This document shows positions 16,840 through 28,230 of a stretch of DNA of 45,202 bases, piece after piece. The notes beneath the pieces were generated by a model, which saw only the letters and a program-made list of their open reading frames with translations, was not told the DNA's origin and made no database searches. Each line of letters opens with the position of its first letter. Positions within the stretch are counted from its first letter, which is position 1. A program made the translations under genes and the position numbers. The DNA comes from Providencia rustigianii DSM 4541. Its GTDB lineage: Bacteria > Pseudomonadota > Gammaproteobacteria > Enterobacterales > Enterobacteriaceae. Where the stretch lies: contig NZ_GG703818.1 in NCBI RefSeq assembly GCF_000156395.1, forward strand, positions 926-46,127, written 5' to 3'.

Positions 16840-17868
16840 TTAAAAAATAAATTGGTAACGCGTTTGGCTTGTATAAGTTTGATTAGGGTAGGAAATACCA
16901 CTCCACGGCTCCCCCCACTCTGGATGATTGACTGCATCCGGTGGAAATTGCGTTTCAAATGCAATACCTGAAAAAGGGGTGTATACCTTTGTTTTTCCTG
17001 TTACATCAATAAGGTAATTACCCGTATATAGCTGCATAGCAGGCATTGTCGTCATCATATTCATGCGTACATCACCATCTGGAGATAATAACGACGCAGC
17101 AACGCTCTTTCCATCAACCACCGAAGGTTCCAATATCAACGTATGGTCATATCCCCCAGCACGTCGTTGGTCTTCATCTTGCAAAAAATCACGGCTAATA
17201 CGCTTACTTTGCCTAAAGTCAAAATTAGTTTCGGTGACATCGCGCCATTCACCAGTTGGAATCCCCTCTTTATTGGTGGGTAAAAAATGGGTTCCATAGA
17301 TTTGTAAATCATGCTCTAACACCGTTTTGTCAGAACCTTCTCCTGCCAAATTAAAATAAGCATGATTGGTGAGATTAACAGGGCATAGCTGGTCGACTCG
17401 GTGTTGATAATCAATGATGACCTGATTATCATCAGTCAGTTCATAGCTCACCTCAACCCACAGTTTCCCCGGAAATCCTTGGTCGCCATCAGCGGAAGTT
17501 AGCGTAAAAATGGCCTGCTGTGAATTTGGCTGTGTAACCGCCCATAGACGGTAGCTAAAATTATCTTTTCCACCATGCAAGCAATGCTCGCCTTGGTTAC
17601 TCGTCACCGAATACACCTTATCGTTCAAGGTGAATGACCCATTGGCGATACGATTAGCGACACGCCCAACCGTTGCCCCCAAATAAACAGATTGTTCCAT
17701 TTGTGAAGCTATGTTTGGTGAACCTAAGACAACATCGCGCTTTCCCGTGGAGAGCGGTAATATACAGCTCATCCAGCTAGCACCAAACGTCGTCAATCTA
17801 ATTTCCATTCCACTTTGATTTATCAGCGTAATTTCTTTTGGTGCATCCGATTCTTTAGAAATCTGCAT
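16840..17868 (-). CDS. galM: Galactose mutarotase (aldose 1-epimerase)
   Basis: Interconverts alpha and beta anomers of galactose to feed galactokinase. The 342-residue product has the usual length. Visible motifs are GRVANRIANGSF, GEHCLHGG with a conserved His, NLTNHAYFNLAG with the catalytic His, and the C-terminal FETQFPPDAVNHP with the catalytic Glu. It is the last gene of galETKM, 47 bp after galK. Confidence 0.96.
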   Translation of the reverse strand: MQISKESDAPKEITLINQSGMEIRLTTFGASWMSCILPLSTGKRDVVLGSPNIASQMEQSVYLGATVGRVANRIANGSFTLNDKVYSVTSNQGEHCLHGGKDNFSYRLWAVTQPNSQQAIFTLTSADGDQGFPGKLWVEVSYELTDDNQVIIDYQHRVDQLCPVNLTNHAYFNLAGEGSDKTVLEHDLQIYGTHFLPTNKEGIPTGEWRDVTETNFDFRQSKRISRDFLQDEDQRRAGGYDHTLILEPSVVDGKSVAASLLSPDGDVRMNMMTTMPAMQLYTGNYLIDVTGKTKVYTPFSGIAFETQFPPDAVNHPEWGEPWSGISYPNQTYTSQTRYQFIF

Positions 17869-17915
17869 ATTCTTCCAGCCGTAACCTGATTGATGCTTAA
17901 TAACTTAAAACGTGA

Positions 17916-19076
17916 TTAACTCGCAACGAAAACCCCAGCCCCTGCACTTGGCTGACAGACATAAATATCTTCTTTTAACCCAGTCATAGTCTGGTATTGG
18001 GCTTCTACCGCAGCTTTAACTGGCTCAACGAGCTGCTGTTTCATTACCGCAACAACACAGCCGCCAAATCCACCTCCGGTCATGCGTACACCGCCTTGAT
18101 CGCCTAAAACAGATTTGACGATATCCACTAATATGTCGATTTCTTTAACCGTGATTTCGAAATCATCCCGCATAGAAACATGGGATTCTGCCATGAGCTG
18201 GCTCAGTAATAGCAAATTGTTTTCTGTTAATGCTTTTGCAGCCGCCAGTGTACGGGCATTTTCCGTAATAACATGTTTAGCCCGCTTGGCAACTAATGGG
18301 TCGAGTTGGTTCTGCTTTTGAGTAAACTCATCCAGCGTAATATCACGTAATGCTTTGACTGAAAACTGCGTTGCGGCAGCTTCACATTGCTGACGACGAG
18401 TATTGTATTCACTGTCGACTAAGCCACGTTTTTTATTGGAGTTGATGATCATCACAACCAAATCATCAGGCACGGGAATTGGGTAAACTTCTAAGCTACG
18501 GCAATCTATTAGTAAAGCATGCTCTGCATCACCGCTGGCAGAAATGAGTTGGTCCATAATCCCACAGTTGCACCCAACAAATTGGTTTTCAGCTTGTTGA
18601 CCATTAAGTGCAATCTCTTGTTGGCTAATATCAAGTTGATACAGCTCTTTAATCGTTTGCCCAATAACGACCTCTAAAGAGGCTGAAGAACTGAGCCCAG
18701 CACCTTGAGGAACATTGCCACTCACCGCAATGTCACAGCCGCCGAATTCAAAGCCTCTTTGTAATAAAAATTTGATCACGCCTCGAATGTAGTTTGCCCA
18801 CATTTTTCCCGGTAAAAAAGTGATCTCATCATCCAAGCTAAATTCATCGCCATCGTTAGCATAATCTGCAGCAACCACTCGAATAATTCGGTCATTACGT
18901 TTTTTTGCTGCTGTCATGGTTTGATAGTCAATAGCGCAGGGAAGGACAAAACCGTCATTATAATCAGTGTGTTCACCAATAAGATTAACGCGTCCAGGGG
19001 CTTGAACATAGGTATCCGGTTGGTACCCAAATACGTATTGAAAAGCATTTTCAACCGTCTTTTGTAATTTATCCAT
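17916..19076 (-). CDS. galK: Galactokinase
   Basis: Phosphorylates galactose at C1 using ATP. The 386-residue product is close to the 382 of E. coli GalK. It shows the galactose-binding signature [19 protein letters not shown] (about residues 28-46), the GHMP ATP loop [15 protein letters not shown] near residue 120, and the C-terminal [11 protein letters not shown]. It is preceded by a 73-bp gap after galT, which has no evident terminator. Confidence 0.97.
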   Translation of the reverse strand: MDKLQKTVENAFQYVFGYQPDTYVQAPGRVNLIGEHTDYNDGFVLPCAIDYQTMTAAKKRNDRIIRVVAADYANDGDEFSLDDEITFLPGKMWANYIRGVIKFLLQRGFEFGGCDIAVSGNVPQGAGLSSSASLEVVIGQTIKELYQLDISQQEIALNGQQAENQFVGCNCGIMDQLISASGDAEHALLIDCRSLEVYPIPVPDDLVVMIINSNKKRGLVDSEYNTRRQQCEAAATQFSVKALRDITLDEFTQKQNQLDPLVAKRAKHVITENARTLAAAKALTENNLLLLSQLMAESHVSMRDDFEITVKEIDILVDIVKSVLGDQGGVRMTGGGFGGCVVAVMKQQLVEPVKAAVEAQYQTMTGLKEDIYVCQPSAGAGVFVAS

Positions 19077-19149
19077 TGAATAGGTTCCTAAATTTTCAAA
19101 TTATTCGAACTGCTTAAATAAGCTAATAATTATTGATTTTTTAACTGCA

Positions 19150-20202
19150 TTACTGCTGCTTATAATGAATATCACTGACTTCACGTAAGCGCTGTGCCGC
19201 CTGCTCAGGCGTCAAGTCACGCTGAGTTTCAGCTAACATTTCATAACCCACCATAAATTTTTTAACGGTAGCTGAACGCAGTAATGGAGGATAAAACAAA
19301 GCGTGAAGTTGCCAGTGTTCAATGTCTTTTCCGTGATCAAAAAACGGTGCAAAGTGCCATCCCATAGAATAAGGAAAAGCGCAGTTAAAGAGATTGTCAT
19401 AGCGGCAAGTCAGCTGTTTTAATGCCAAACTTAAATCGGCGCGAATCGACTCACTCATCTCATCCATGCGTTTAATATGTTTTTTTGGTAATAACATGGT
19501 TTCGAATGGCCATGCCGCCCAATAAGGTACCAACGCAATCCAATGCTCCGTTTCAACGACTGTTCGAGCGCCATCTTGCATTTCAGCCTTAACATAATCA
19601 TTCAATAAATTGCTGCCATGCCGTTGATAATATTCAGCTAAAAAGTGGTCTTTTCGGGCAATTTCGTTGGGTAAAAAATCGCTAGCCCAAATTTGTCCAT
19701 GGGGATGAGGCTGGGAGCATCCCATGGCTTCCCCTTTATTTTCAAAAACCTGTACCCATAAAAATCGTTCACTTAACTCTGAAATTTGCTGCTGCCAAGT
19801 GTCCACCACTTGTCCAATTTCAGGTAGCGTCAGCTCTGGAAGGGTTTTACTGTGATCAGGGGAAAAACAGATAACACGACTAAGACCACTCACAGCTTGA
19901 GTTTGAAATAAATCTGACTGATTACTTGGCTGCTCACAGGTTTCGGGTAGCAATGCTGAGTAATCATTTTGGAAAACAAAAGTGCCTTGGTAATCTGGGT
20001 TTAACTCCCCAGAAACGCGTTGATTTGTCGGACACAAGTAGCAATGTTGATCATACTTCGCCAATTCAGAAAATGCAGGCTTCTCATCCTGACCACTCCA
20101 TGGGCGTTTTGAACGGTGAGGAGAGACCAAAACCCACTGCCCCGTTAACGGGTTATAGCGGCGATGAGGGTTTTCTGATGGATTAAATTGCATTTTTGTC
20201 AT
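19150..20202 (-). CDS. galT: Galactose-1-phosphate uridylyltransferase
   Basis: Exchanges UMP between UDP-glucose and galactose-1-phosphate. The 350-residue product aligns with E. coli GalT throughout. The zinc site (CYLC, FSPDHSK) and the catalytic SQPHPHGQ motif are intact. In the iron site, E. coli has QLHAHFYPP, whereas here it is QLHALFYPP, so one His ligand is replaced by Leu (codon 19297-19299). The other ligands (Glu in VVETEHW, GWH, QLH) remain. The frame opens with GTG at 20208, but the ATG at 20202 matches the family start. It begins 6 bp after the galE stop. Confidence 0.95.
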   Translation of the reverse strand: MTKMQFNPSENPHRRYNPLTGQWVLVSPHRSKRPWSGQDEKPAFSELAKYDQHCYLCPTNQRVSGELNPDYQGTFVFQNDYSALLPETCEQPSNQSDLFQTQAVSGLSRVICFSPDHSKTLPELTLPEIGQVVDTWQQQISELSERFLWVQVFENKGEAMGCSQPHPHGQIWASDFLPNEIARKDHFLAEYYQRHGSNLLNDYVKAEMQDGARTVVETEHWIALVPYWAAWPFETMLLPKKHIKRMDEMSESIRADLSLALKQLTCRYDNLFNCAFPYSMGWHFAPFFDHGKDIEHWQLHALFYPPLLRSATVKKFMVGYEMLAETQRDLTPEQAAQRLREVSDIHYKQQ

Positions 20203-20208
20203 AATCAC

Positions 20209-21243
20209 TTAGCCTCTCTCGCTTTCATATCCATTCGGGTTATGCAGTTGCCAGCGCCATGTATCAGCGGCCATATCATCAATAGTCCGAGTCGCATGCC
20301 AGCCTAATTCAGCGGTGGCTTTTGCTGGGCTTGACCAATATTCGGCAATATCACCTGCGCGCCGTGCTTCAAACACATACGGAATAGGCTTGCCAGCTGC
20401 TTTTTCAAAAGCATGAAGAACTTGCAGCACACTATTTCCATTCCCTGTGCCTAGATTATAAATATGTAAGCCGGCTTTCTCGCCAAGCTTATTCAGTGCA
20501 GCGACATGACCATCCGCAAGATCCATTACATGGATATAGTCACGCACACCCGTTCCATCCACGGTAGGGTAATCGTTTCCATAGACGGTTAATTTTGGAC
20601 GTCGACCAATGGCGACCTGAGCAATATACGGTGTCAGATTATTGGGGATACCTTGAGGATCTTCCCCCATCAATCCTGATGAATGGGCGCCGACAGGATT
20701 AAAATAGCGCAATAGCGAGATTGACCACGCTTTATCGGCTTGATAAAGGTCTGATAAGCAACGCTCAACCATGTATTTACTGGTGCCATAGGGGCTTTGG
20801 GTATTTCCTGTCGGAAAGTCTTCAGTGATAGGTAATGATGTGGGTTCCCCATAAACGGTTGCTGAGGAACTAAAGATAAGACTTTTTACGCCAGCATTCT
20901 GCATACAGCGGGCTAAAACCAGTGTGCCATTAACATTAACATCATAATATTCAATAGGTTTTTCGACGGATTCCCCCACGGCTTTCAAACCGGCAAAATG
21001 AATAACAGAGTGAATATGATGAGTGGAAAAAATAGCCTTTAAGCACTGCTCATCACGGACATCTCCCTGATAAAATACCGGGCGAAAACCCGTCAGTTTT
21101 TCAATGCGATTCAGGACTTCCATCTTTGAATTACAAAGATTATCAAGAATAATTGGGGAGATTCCCGCGGCTATCATTTGAACGCAAGTATGGCTACCAA
21201 TATAGCCAAGCCCGCCTGTTACTAACACTTCAATCTTCTGCAT
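20209..21243 (-). CDS. galE: UDP-glucose 4-epimerase
   Basis: Interconverts UDP-galactose and UDP-glucose with bound NAD+. The 344-residue protein has the Rossmann motif VTGGLGYIGSH at the N terminus, the catalytic FSSSATVYG and the YGTSKYMVE Tyr-Lys pair, and a VGAHSSGLMGEDP segment. The ATG at 21243 is preferred over a GTG 6 bp upstream because it follows AGAGG at a good distance and matches the family start. It is the first gene of galETKM, behind a CRP- and GalR-type control region. Confidence 0.97.
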   Translation of the reverse strand: MQKIEVLVTGGLGYIGSHTCVQMIAAGISPIILDNLCNSKMEVLNRIEKLTGFRPVFYQGDVRDEQCLKAIFSTHHIHSVIHFAGLKAVGESVEKPIEYYDVNVNGTLVLARCMQNAGVKSLIFSSSATVYGEPTSLPITEDFPTGNTQSPYGTSKYMVERCLSDLYQADKAWSISLLRYFNPVGAHSSGLMGEDPQGIPNNLTPYIAQVAIGRRPKLTVYGNDYPTVDGTGVRDYIHVMDLADGHVAALNKLGEKAGLHIYNLGTGNGNSVLQVLHAFEKAAGKPIPYVFEARRAGDIAEYWSSPAKATAELGWHATRTIDDMAADTWRWQLHNPNGYESERG

Positions 21244-21301
21244 ATCCACCTCTGAATCATTTCAAATACGATTTACCGCGTTACCTACCATTTTGCAGGG
21301 C

Positions 21302-21345
21302 AGTATAACAACGACCAGCACCCCAGTTCTGTGATCAATCCCACC
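21302..21345 (-). promoter_or_regulatory. galE promoter with CRP-like site
   Basis: On the minus strand a -10 TATACT (21302-21307) has no good -35. A CRP-like site (21330-21345; perfect TCACA half, 3 of 5 in the other) is centred about 42 bp upstream of the predicted start. That is the class II geometry of E. coli galP1. Confidence 0.6.
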
Positions 21346-21348
21346 TTA

Positions 21349-21364
21349 GTGTAAACGTTTACAC
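21349..21364. promoter_or_regulatory. GalR-type operator of galETKM
   Basis: GTGTAAACGTTTACAC is a perfect 16-bp palindrome and a full match to the GalR consensus. It is centred about 61 bp upstream of the predicted galE start, like the external operator of E. coli gal. Confidence 0.88.
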
Positions 21365-21439
21365 AAAGGTGACAATAACGCTGTAATATTCGTGGCGTTT
21401 GTAAAGTCGGTTCTTGGTTGTGGCCTTGGTTTTAACTCA

Positions 21440-21917
21440 CTAGCCTTTCAAAGGTTCCTCTAAATTATTCGTGCTAGAGGAAGGCGGCAAGCGAGGATAT
21501 CTCCAAGCTAGTTTTAACTTTTAATTTCTAGTTTTTGTTTTTTGGTTTTTAACTAACTAGCCTTTCAAAGGCTCCTCTAAATTATTCATGCTAGAGGAAG
21601 GCGGCAAGCGAGGATATCTCCAAGCTAGTTTTAACTTTTAATTATTAATTTCTAGGTTTTTAATTTTTACCTAATACGCTGATTTCCCCTAAATTATTCG
21701 AGCTAGAAGAAGGCGGCAAGCGAGGATATCCCCAAGCTAGTTTTAACTTTTAATTAGTAATTTCTAGGTTTTTAATTTTTACCTAATACGCTGATTTCCC
21801 CTAAATTATTCGAGCTAGAAGAAGGCGGCAAGCGAGGATATCCCTAGGAGCATACACAAGTATGTGACTAGGGTAGCCGAGTGAAGCCAACGCACTTATC
21901 GCTTGAAGAATGACGGG
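21440..21917. repeat. Tandem array of four intergenic repeat units
   Basis: Units begin near 21440, 21557, 21669 and 21781, with periods 117, 112 and 112 bp as measured from GGCGGCAAGCGAGGATAT (21483, 21600, 21712, 21824). Units 1 and 2 are alike (CTAGCCTTTCAAAGG left end). Units 3 and 4 share a different left end (CTAATACGCTGATTTCCCC). Units 1-3 carry CCAAGCTAGTTTTAACTTTTAATT in place of the central hairpin. Unit 4 is full length, with the hairpin CCCTAG-CATAC / GTATG-CTAGGG (21842-21873), and matches the single copy at 3450-3571. The 21365-21439 stretch before it holds nothing I recognise. Confidence 0.85.
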
Positions 21918-21930
21918 GAAACTCTATACT
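21903..21930 (+). promoter_or_regulatory. thiC operon promoter
   Basis: TTGAAG (21903-21908) and TATACT (21925-21930) are 16 bp apart. Transcription would start near 21937, at the first base-paired position of the TPP aptamer. The -35 hexamer lies inside the right end of the last intergenic repeat unit. Confidence 0.7.
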
Positions 21931-21937
21931 AAACATT

Positions 21938-22033
21938 CTTGTCGGAGTGCCTAGTATGTGCAAACATCAGGCTGAGACCGTTAATTCGGGATCCGCGGAA
22001 CCTGATCGGGTTAATACCCGCGAAGGGAACAAG
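21938..22033 (+). ncRNA. TPP riboswitch (thi box)
   Basis: The closing stem CTTGT / ACAAG, the pyrimidine-sensor CTGAGA (21972-21977) and the pyrophosphate-sensor segments CCTGAT and CGCGAAGGGAA are all present and nearly identical to the E. coli thiC element. Bound thiamine pyrophosphate shuts down the downstream genes. About 160 nt separate the aptamer from the thiC start codon. No intrinsic terminator is visible in that leader, so control by ribosome-site occlusion or Rho is more likely. Confidence 0.97.
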
Positions 22034-22174
22034 AGTAATCATTCAGCGCAATTTTCGCTTATCCGTTTGGCGAAAAACCAGCCGCAACGTTATTCAATTA
22101 CTCCTCCGAGCTCCAGACAAGCAACTTTCTTTCGATAAACCCGCTATTGGCGCACTACGTCAAATAGCCTGTGA

Positions 22175-24818
<2,644 letters not shown>

Positions 24819-24831
24819 GAGGATACCTATC

Positions 24832-25590
24832 ATGTTGAATGACCAAGAATTTATGCGCTATAGCCGCCAACTTCTTCTTGAAGACATAAGCTCGGATGGG
24901 CAGCAAAAACTTAAAAATAGCAAAGTGTTGATTGTCGGGCTGGGAGGATTAGGCTCCCCAGCCGCTCTCTATCTCACTGGGGCGGGTGTCGGTGAATTAT
25001 GGATTGCTGATCATGATGAGCTGCATATTTCCAACCTACAACGCCAAGTTCTGTATGCAACCCAAGATATTGAACAGTCAAAAGCGCAGCTTGCTGCACA
25101 GCGTTTAAAGCAACTTAATCCATTAATCAAGACGCGAGTTTTTCAGCAAAAATTGGATATCGATAGTTTAATTCCGCTGGTGGCCCAAGTGGATTTGGTA
25201 CTCGATTGCTGCGACAACATGGCAACTCGCCATGCCGTTAATGCTGCCTGTGTGAAAGGAAATAAGCCCCTTATCAGTGGCAGCGCAGTCGGGTTTGGTG
25301 GGCAATTGATGGTCTTAGAACCTCCCTTCCAATCCGGATGTTACGCCTGTCTCTACCCTGACCAAGAAGAACCTCAGCGCAACTGCCGTACCGCAGGTGT
25401 GCTAGGTCCAGTGGTTGGCGTGATTGGCACATTGCAAGCTCTCGAAGCGATCAAGTTACTGGTGGGGCTACCTTCGCCATTAAGTGGCAAATTGCGTTTA
25501 TTTGATGGTAAGCAGCAGCAATGGAATACCTTGCAACTCACCCCGTCTAAGCAGTGCCCCGTCTGTCGAGAGGAAATATGCTTATCATAA
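24832..25590 (+). CDS. thiF: ThiS adenylyltransferase
   Basis: An E1-like enzyme that adenylates the C terminus of ThiS so it can receive sulfur. The 252-residue product has the ATP loop VGLGGLGSPAALYL (about residues 33-46), a DHDELHISNLQRQVL segment, and zinc-binding cysteine pairs CYAC and CPVC. The frame is open to 24742, inside thiE, but the ATG at 24832 has a GAGAGGA site and gives the family start MLNDQEFMRYSRQ. It overlaps thiS by 13 bp. Confidence 0.96.
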   Translation: MLNDQEFMRYSRQLLLEDISSDGQQKLKNSKVLIVGLGGLGSPAALYLTGAGVGELWIADHDELHISNLQRQVLYATQDIEQSKAQLAAQRLKQLNPLIKTRVFQQKLDIDSLIPLVAQVDLVLDCCDNMATRHAVNAACVKGNKPLISGSAVGFGGQLMVLEPPFQSGCYACLYPDQEEPQRNCRTAGVLGPVVGVIGTLQALEAIKLLVGLPSPLSGKLRLFDGKQQQWNTLQLTPSKQCPVCREEICLS

Positions 25591-25778
25591 TCAACGACCA
25601 ACCGATGGAAATGACGGAACCAATGACGGTGCTCCAACTATTTGAAAAAATTGAGCATCCCACTGCGGGTTCGGCACTGGCCATCAACCAAGTGATCATT
25701 CCTAAAAGTCAGTGGGAAAGCCACTTACTGAATGACCAAGACAATATTTTGCTATTCCAAGCGATTGCTGGAGGCTAA
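25578..25778 (+). CDS. thiS: Sulfur carrier protein ThiS
   Basis: A 66-residue ubiquitin-like carrier that delivers sulfur as a C-terminal thiocarboxylate to ThiG. It ends in the essential Gly-Gly (AIAGG). The length equals that of E. coli ThiS. The ATG at 25578 is preferred to the longer frame from 25554 because of the GAGAGGAAAT ribosome site and the family length. It is flanked by thiF (13-bp overlap) and thiG (2-bp gap). Confidence 0.96.
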   Translation: MLIIINDQPMEMTEPMTVLQLFEKIEHPTAGSALAINQVIIPKSQWESHLLNDQDNILLFQAIAGG

Positions 25779-25780
25779 TC

Positions 25781-26551
25781 ATGTTAAAAATTGCTGATGT
25801 CACTTTTCAATCACGTTTATTTACCGGTACCGGAAAATTCGCTAGTTCAAACGTAATGCAGCAAGCGATTCAAGCTTCGGGTAGCCAACTTGTCACCATG
25901 GCGATGAAGCGAGTTAACCTGCGAGGGCAAGATGACGGGATTCTACAACCACTTCAGGAGCTTGGCGTTAGATTACTGCCCAATACCTCGGGGGCTAAAA
26001 ATGCCCAAGAAGCCATTTTTGCCGCACGGCTCGCTCGAGAAGCGTTAGGTACCCATTGGATTAAATTGGAAATTCATCCGGATATGCAGTATCTACTGCC
26101 TGATCCCGTTGAAACCTTGCTAGCCGCTGAACAATTGGTTAAAGAGGGATTTGTGGTATTGCCTTATTGCAGCGCCGATCCGGTACTTTGCCGACGTCTT
26201 GAAGAAGTCGGTTGCGCCGCTGTCATGCCGTTAGGTGCACCTATCGGAACGAATAAAGGTTTAGTGACCAAAGAGATGCTGCGTATCATTATTGAGCAAG
26301 CTAATGTCCCTGTGGTGATTGATGCAGGTATTGGTGCACCCAGCCATGCTGCTGAAGCGATTGAAATGGGGGCTGATGCCGTGCTCGTCAATACCGCCAT
26401 CGCCGTCGCCAAGCAACCGATTTTAATGGCTCAAGCGTTTAAAATGGCAGTGGAAGCTGCCGAGCTTGCCTATCAAAGTGGCCTTGCCGCTCCCAAACAG
26501 CAAGCTCAAGCCTCTAGCCCACTGACTCAATTTTTGGGGGCTCTACAATGA
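25781..26551 (+). CDS. thiG: Thiazole synthase
   Basis: Forms the thiazole phosphate from deoxyxylulose phosphate, dehydroglycine and ThiS thiocarboxylate. The 256-residue barrel has the E. coli length, with [10 protein letters not shown] at the start, [20 protein letters not shown] with the Schiff-base lysine region, and phosphate loops [10 protein letters not shown] and [12 protein letters not shown]. It overlaps thiH by 4 bp (ATGA); ThiG and ThiH act as a complex. Confidence 0.96.
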   Translation: MLKIADVTFQSRLFTGTGKFASSNVMQQAIQASGSQLVTMAMKRVNLRGQDDGILQPLQELGVRLLPNTSGAKNAQEAIFAARLAREALGTHWIKLEIHPDMQYLLPDPVETLLAAEQLVKEGFVVLPYCSADPVLCRRLEEVGCAAVMPLGAPIGTNKGLVTKEMLRIIIEQANVPVVIDAGIGAPSHAAEAIEMGADAVLVNTAIAVAKQPILMAQAFKMAVEAAELAYQSGLAAPKQQAQASSPLTQFLGALQ

Positions 26552-27669
26552 TCAGCCGCTTCCGTGAACGCTGGGAAACGCTGGATTGGGATGACCTCAC
26601 CTTGCAGATCAATAGCAAAACAGCCGCCGATGTTGAGCAAGCTCTTCATCGTGGCATGCTGACTCTCGAGGATTTCATGGCATTGCTTTCCCCTGCCGCG
26701 AGTCATTATATTGAACCGATGGCGCAGAAGGCTCAGCAACTCACCCGCCAGCGATTTGGCCATGCGGTGGGTTTCTATGTGCCTCTTTATCTTTCAAATT
26801 TGTGTGCCAACGATTGTACTTACTGCGGTTTCTCTATGAGTAACCGAATCAAGCGTAAAACCCTCGATGAGTCTGAAATAATCAATGAGTGTGAAACCAT
26901 TCGAAAAATAGGTTTCGACAGCCTGTTACTCGTCACTGGTGAGCATCAAACTAAGGTAGGAATGGATTATTTTCGGCGCTATTTACCGATTATTCGTCAT
27001 TATTTCAGCTCATTGATGATGGAAGTTCAGCCTTTGAGCACTGAAGAGTACCGAGAGCTAAAAATCTTGGGGCTGGATGGCGTCATGGTATATCAAGAAA
27101 CCTACCATGAGCCGACCTACCAACTTCACCATCTGAAGGGTAAAAAACAGGATTTTCACTGGCGCTTGGAAACCCCTGAACGCCTAGGTCAAGCCGGTGT
27201 TGATAAAATTGGGTTAGGAGCGCTAATTGGACTTTCGAGCAGTTGGCGCACTGACTGCTATATGCTGGCGGAACATTTATTGTATTTACAGCAGCATTAT
27301 TGGCAGAGTCGCTATTCGATTTCATTTCCCCGTTTGCGTCCTTGCGCTGGAGGTATTGAACCCGCATCATTGATGAATGATGCCGAATTAGTGCAATTGA
27401 TTTGCGCGTTTCGGTTATTAGCACCCAATGTTGAGTTATCGCTATCCACTCGTGAATCCCCTTATTTTCGGGATCATGTGGTGCCATTAGCAATCAATAA
27501 TGTCAGCGCTGGCTCAAAAACCCAACCGGGAGGCTATGCCGATTCAAAGGCAGAGTTGGAGCAATTTTCTCCCCATGATAACCGCAGCGCTACTGAAGTG
27601 GCACAAGCACTCATGCAAGCTGGATTACAGCCAGTTTGGAAAGATTGGGATAGATATTTAGGGCGTTAA
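26548..27669 (+). CDS. thiH: 2-Iminoacetate synthase (tyrosine lyase)
   Basis: A radical SAM enzyme that cleaves tyrosine to dehydroglycine and p-cresol for thiazole formation without oxygen. The 373-residue product carries the cluster motif [11 protein letters not shown] near residue 90, the [12 protein letters not shown] loop and the C-terminal family domain. E. coli ThiH is 377 residues. It is the last gene of thiCEFSGH. Having ThiH rather than the glycine oxidase ThiO fits a facultative anaerobe. Confidence 0.96.
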   Translation: MISRFRERWETLDWDDLTLQINSKTAADVEQALHRGMLTLEDFMALLSPAASHYIEPMAQKAQQLTRQRFGHAVGFYVPLYLSNLCANDCTYCGFSMSNRIKRKTLDESEIINECETIRKIGFDSLLLVTGEHQTKVGMDYFRRYLPIIRHYFSSLMMEVQPLSTEEYRELKILGLDGVMVYQETYHEPTYQLHHLKGKKQDFHWRLETPERLGQAGVDKIGLGALIGLSSSWRTDCYMLAEHLLYLQQHYWQSRYSISFPRLRPCAGGIEPASLMNDAELVQLICAFRLLAPNVELSLSTRESPYFRDHVVPLAINNVSAGSKTQPGGYADSKAELEQFSPHDNRSATEVAQALMQAGLQPVWKDWDRYLGR

Positions 27670-27680
27670 CTAGCTTAAAT

Positions 27681-27708
27681 TGGGAAACATTCTTCGGGGT
27701 GTTTCCCA
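27681..27708 (+). terminator. Hairpin after thiH
   Basis: TGGGAAACA / TGTTTCCCA (27681-27689 with 27700-27708) is closed by a TTCG tetraloop and can extend inward with G-U pairs. No T-run follows. It may be a weak terminator or a 3' mRNA-stabilising structure. Confidence 0.5.
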
Positions 27709-28230
27709 TATAATGGAACAATCAAATATTGAGTTTAAACCTGATGAAAATAATATTAATTTGATCACAAAAAACCAATTCATTTTAAAATAAACTAGTT
27801 ATAACTAAAGATTTAATAAAAATTAAAATTTATTTTAATAATTTTTAAAGTTAAATTAATTTTTTTAATATAATAGCATCTCAATATTTACGCTTATCCA
27901 GCGTATTAAAGTGTAATTTACTTTAAGGAAGATTAATATCTGATACTAAATAGGTTAATAGAATCAAATACAAAAATACTAACGATAAATCAATTGATTA
28001 AATTATTTTAATACTAATCTTTAAGTCGTACATTCAAGTGAATCTATTATTAAAGCCACTTTTAATTGAGTTTTTTAATTACTCTGTGTCTTTAATCAAA
28101 AAATTAACTGGTCAGATATTTATTTTTCTCTTATTCATGGTAAAAGAATATTGCTATGAAATAAAAAAATGATCTTAGCAACATTGCTCGTATAAAAAAT
28201 ACATCATGATGATGTTGGAGAATGAAAAGA
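27709..28230. other. AT-rich gene-poor spacer upstream of pepT
   Basis: About 520 bp, clearly richer in A and T than its surroundings, with many A- and T-runs. It must hold the pepT promoter, but several TATAAT-like strings make a single choice unsafe, and I found no clean FNR or CRP palindrome. A 26-codon frame at 27713-27793 (MEQSNIEFKPDENN...) has no ribosome site. The composition resembles H-NS target DNA. Confidence 0.5.

Noticed and set aside
21261-21278. Internal GalR operator downstream of the galE start
   Set aside because: Only about 8 of 14 defined positions match and the spacing differs from the +53.5 site of E. coli.
27709-28230. FNR or CRP site controlling pepT
   Set aside because: Only half-sites such as TTGATCACA were seen; no full palindrome at a sensible distance.
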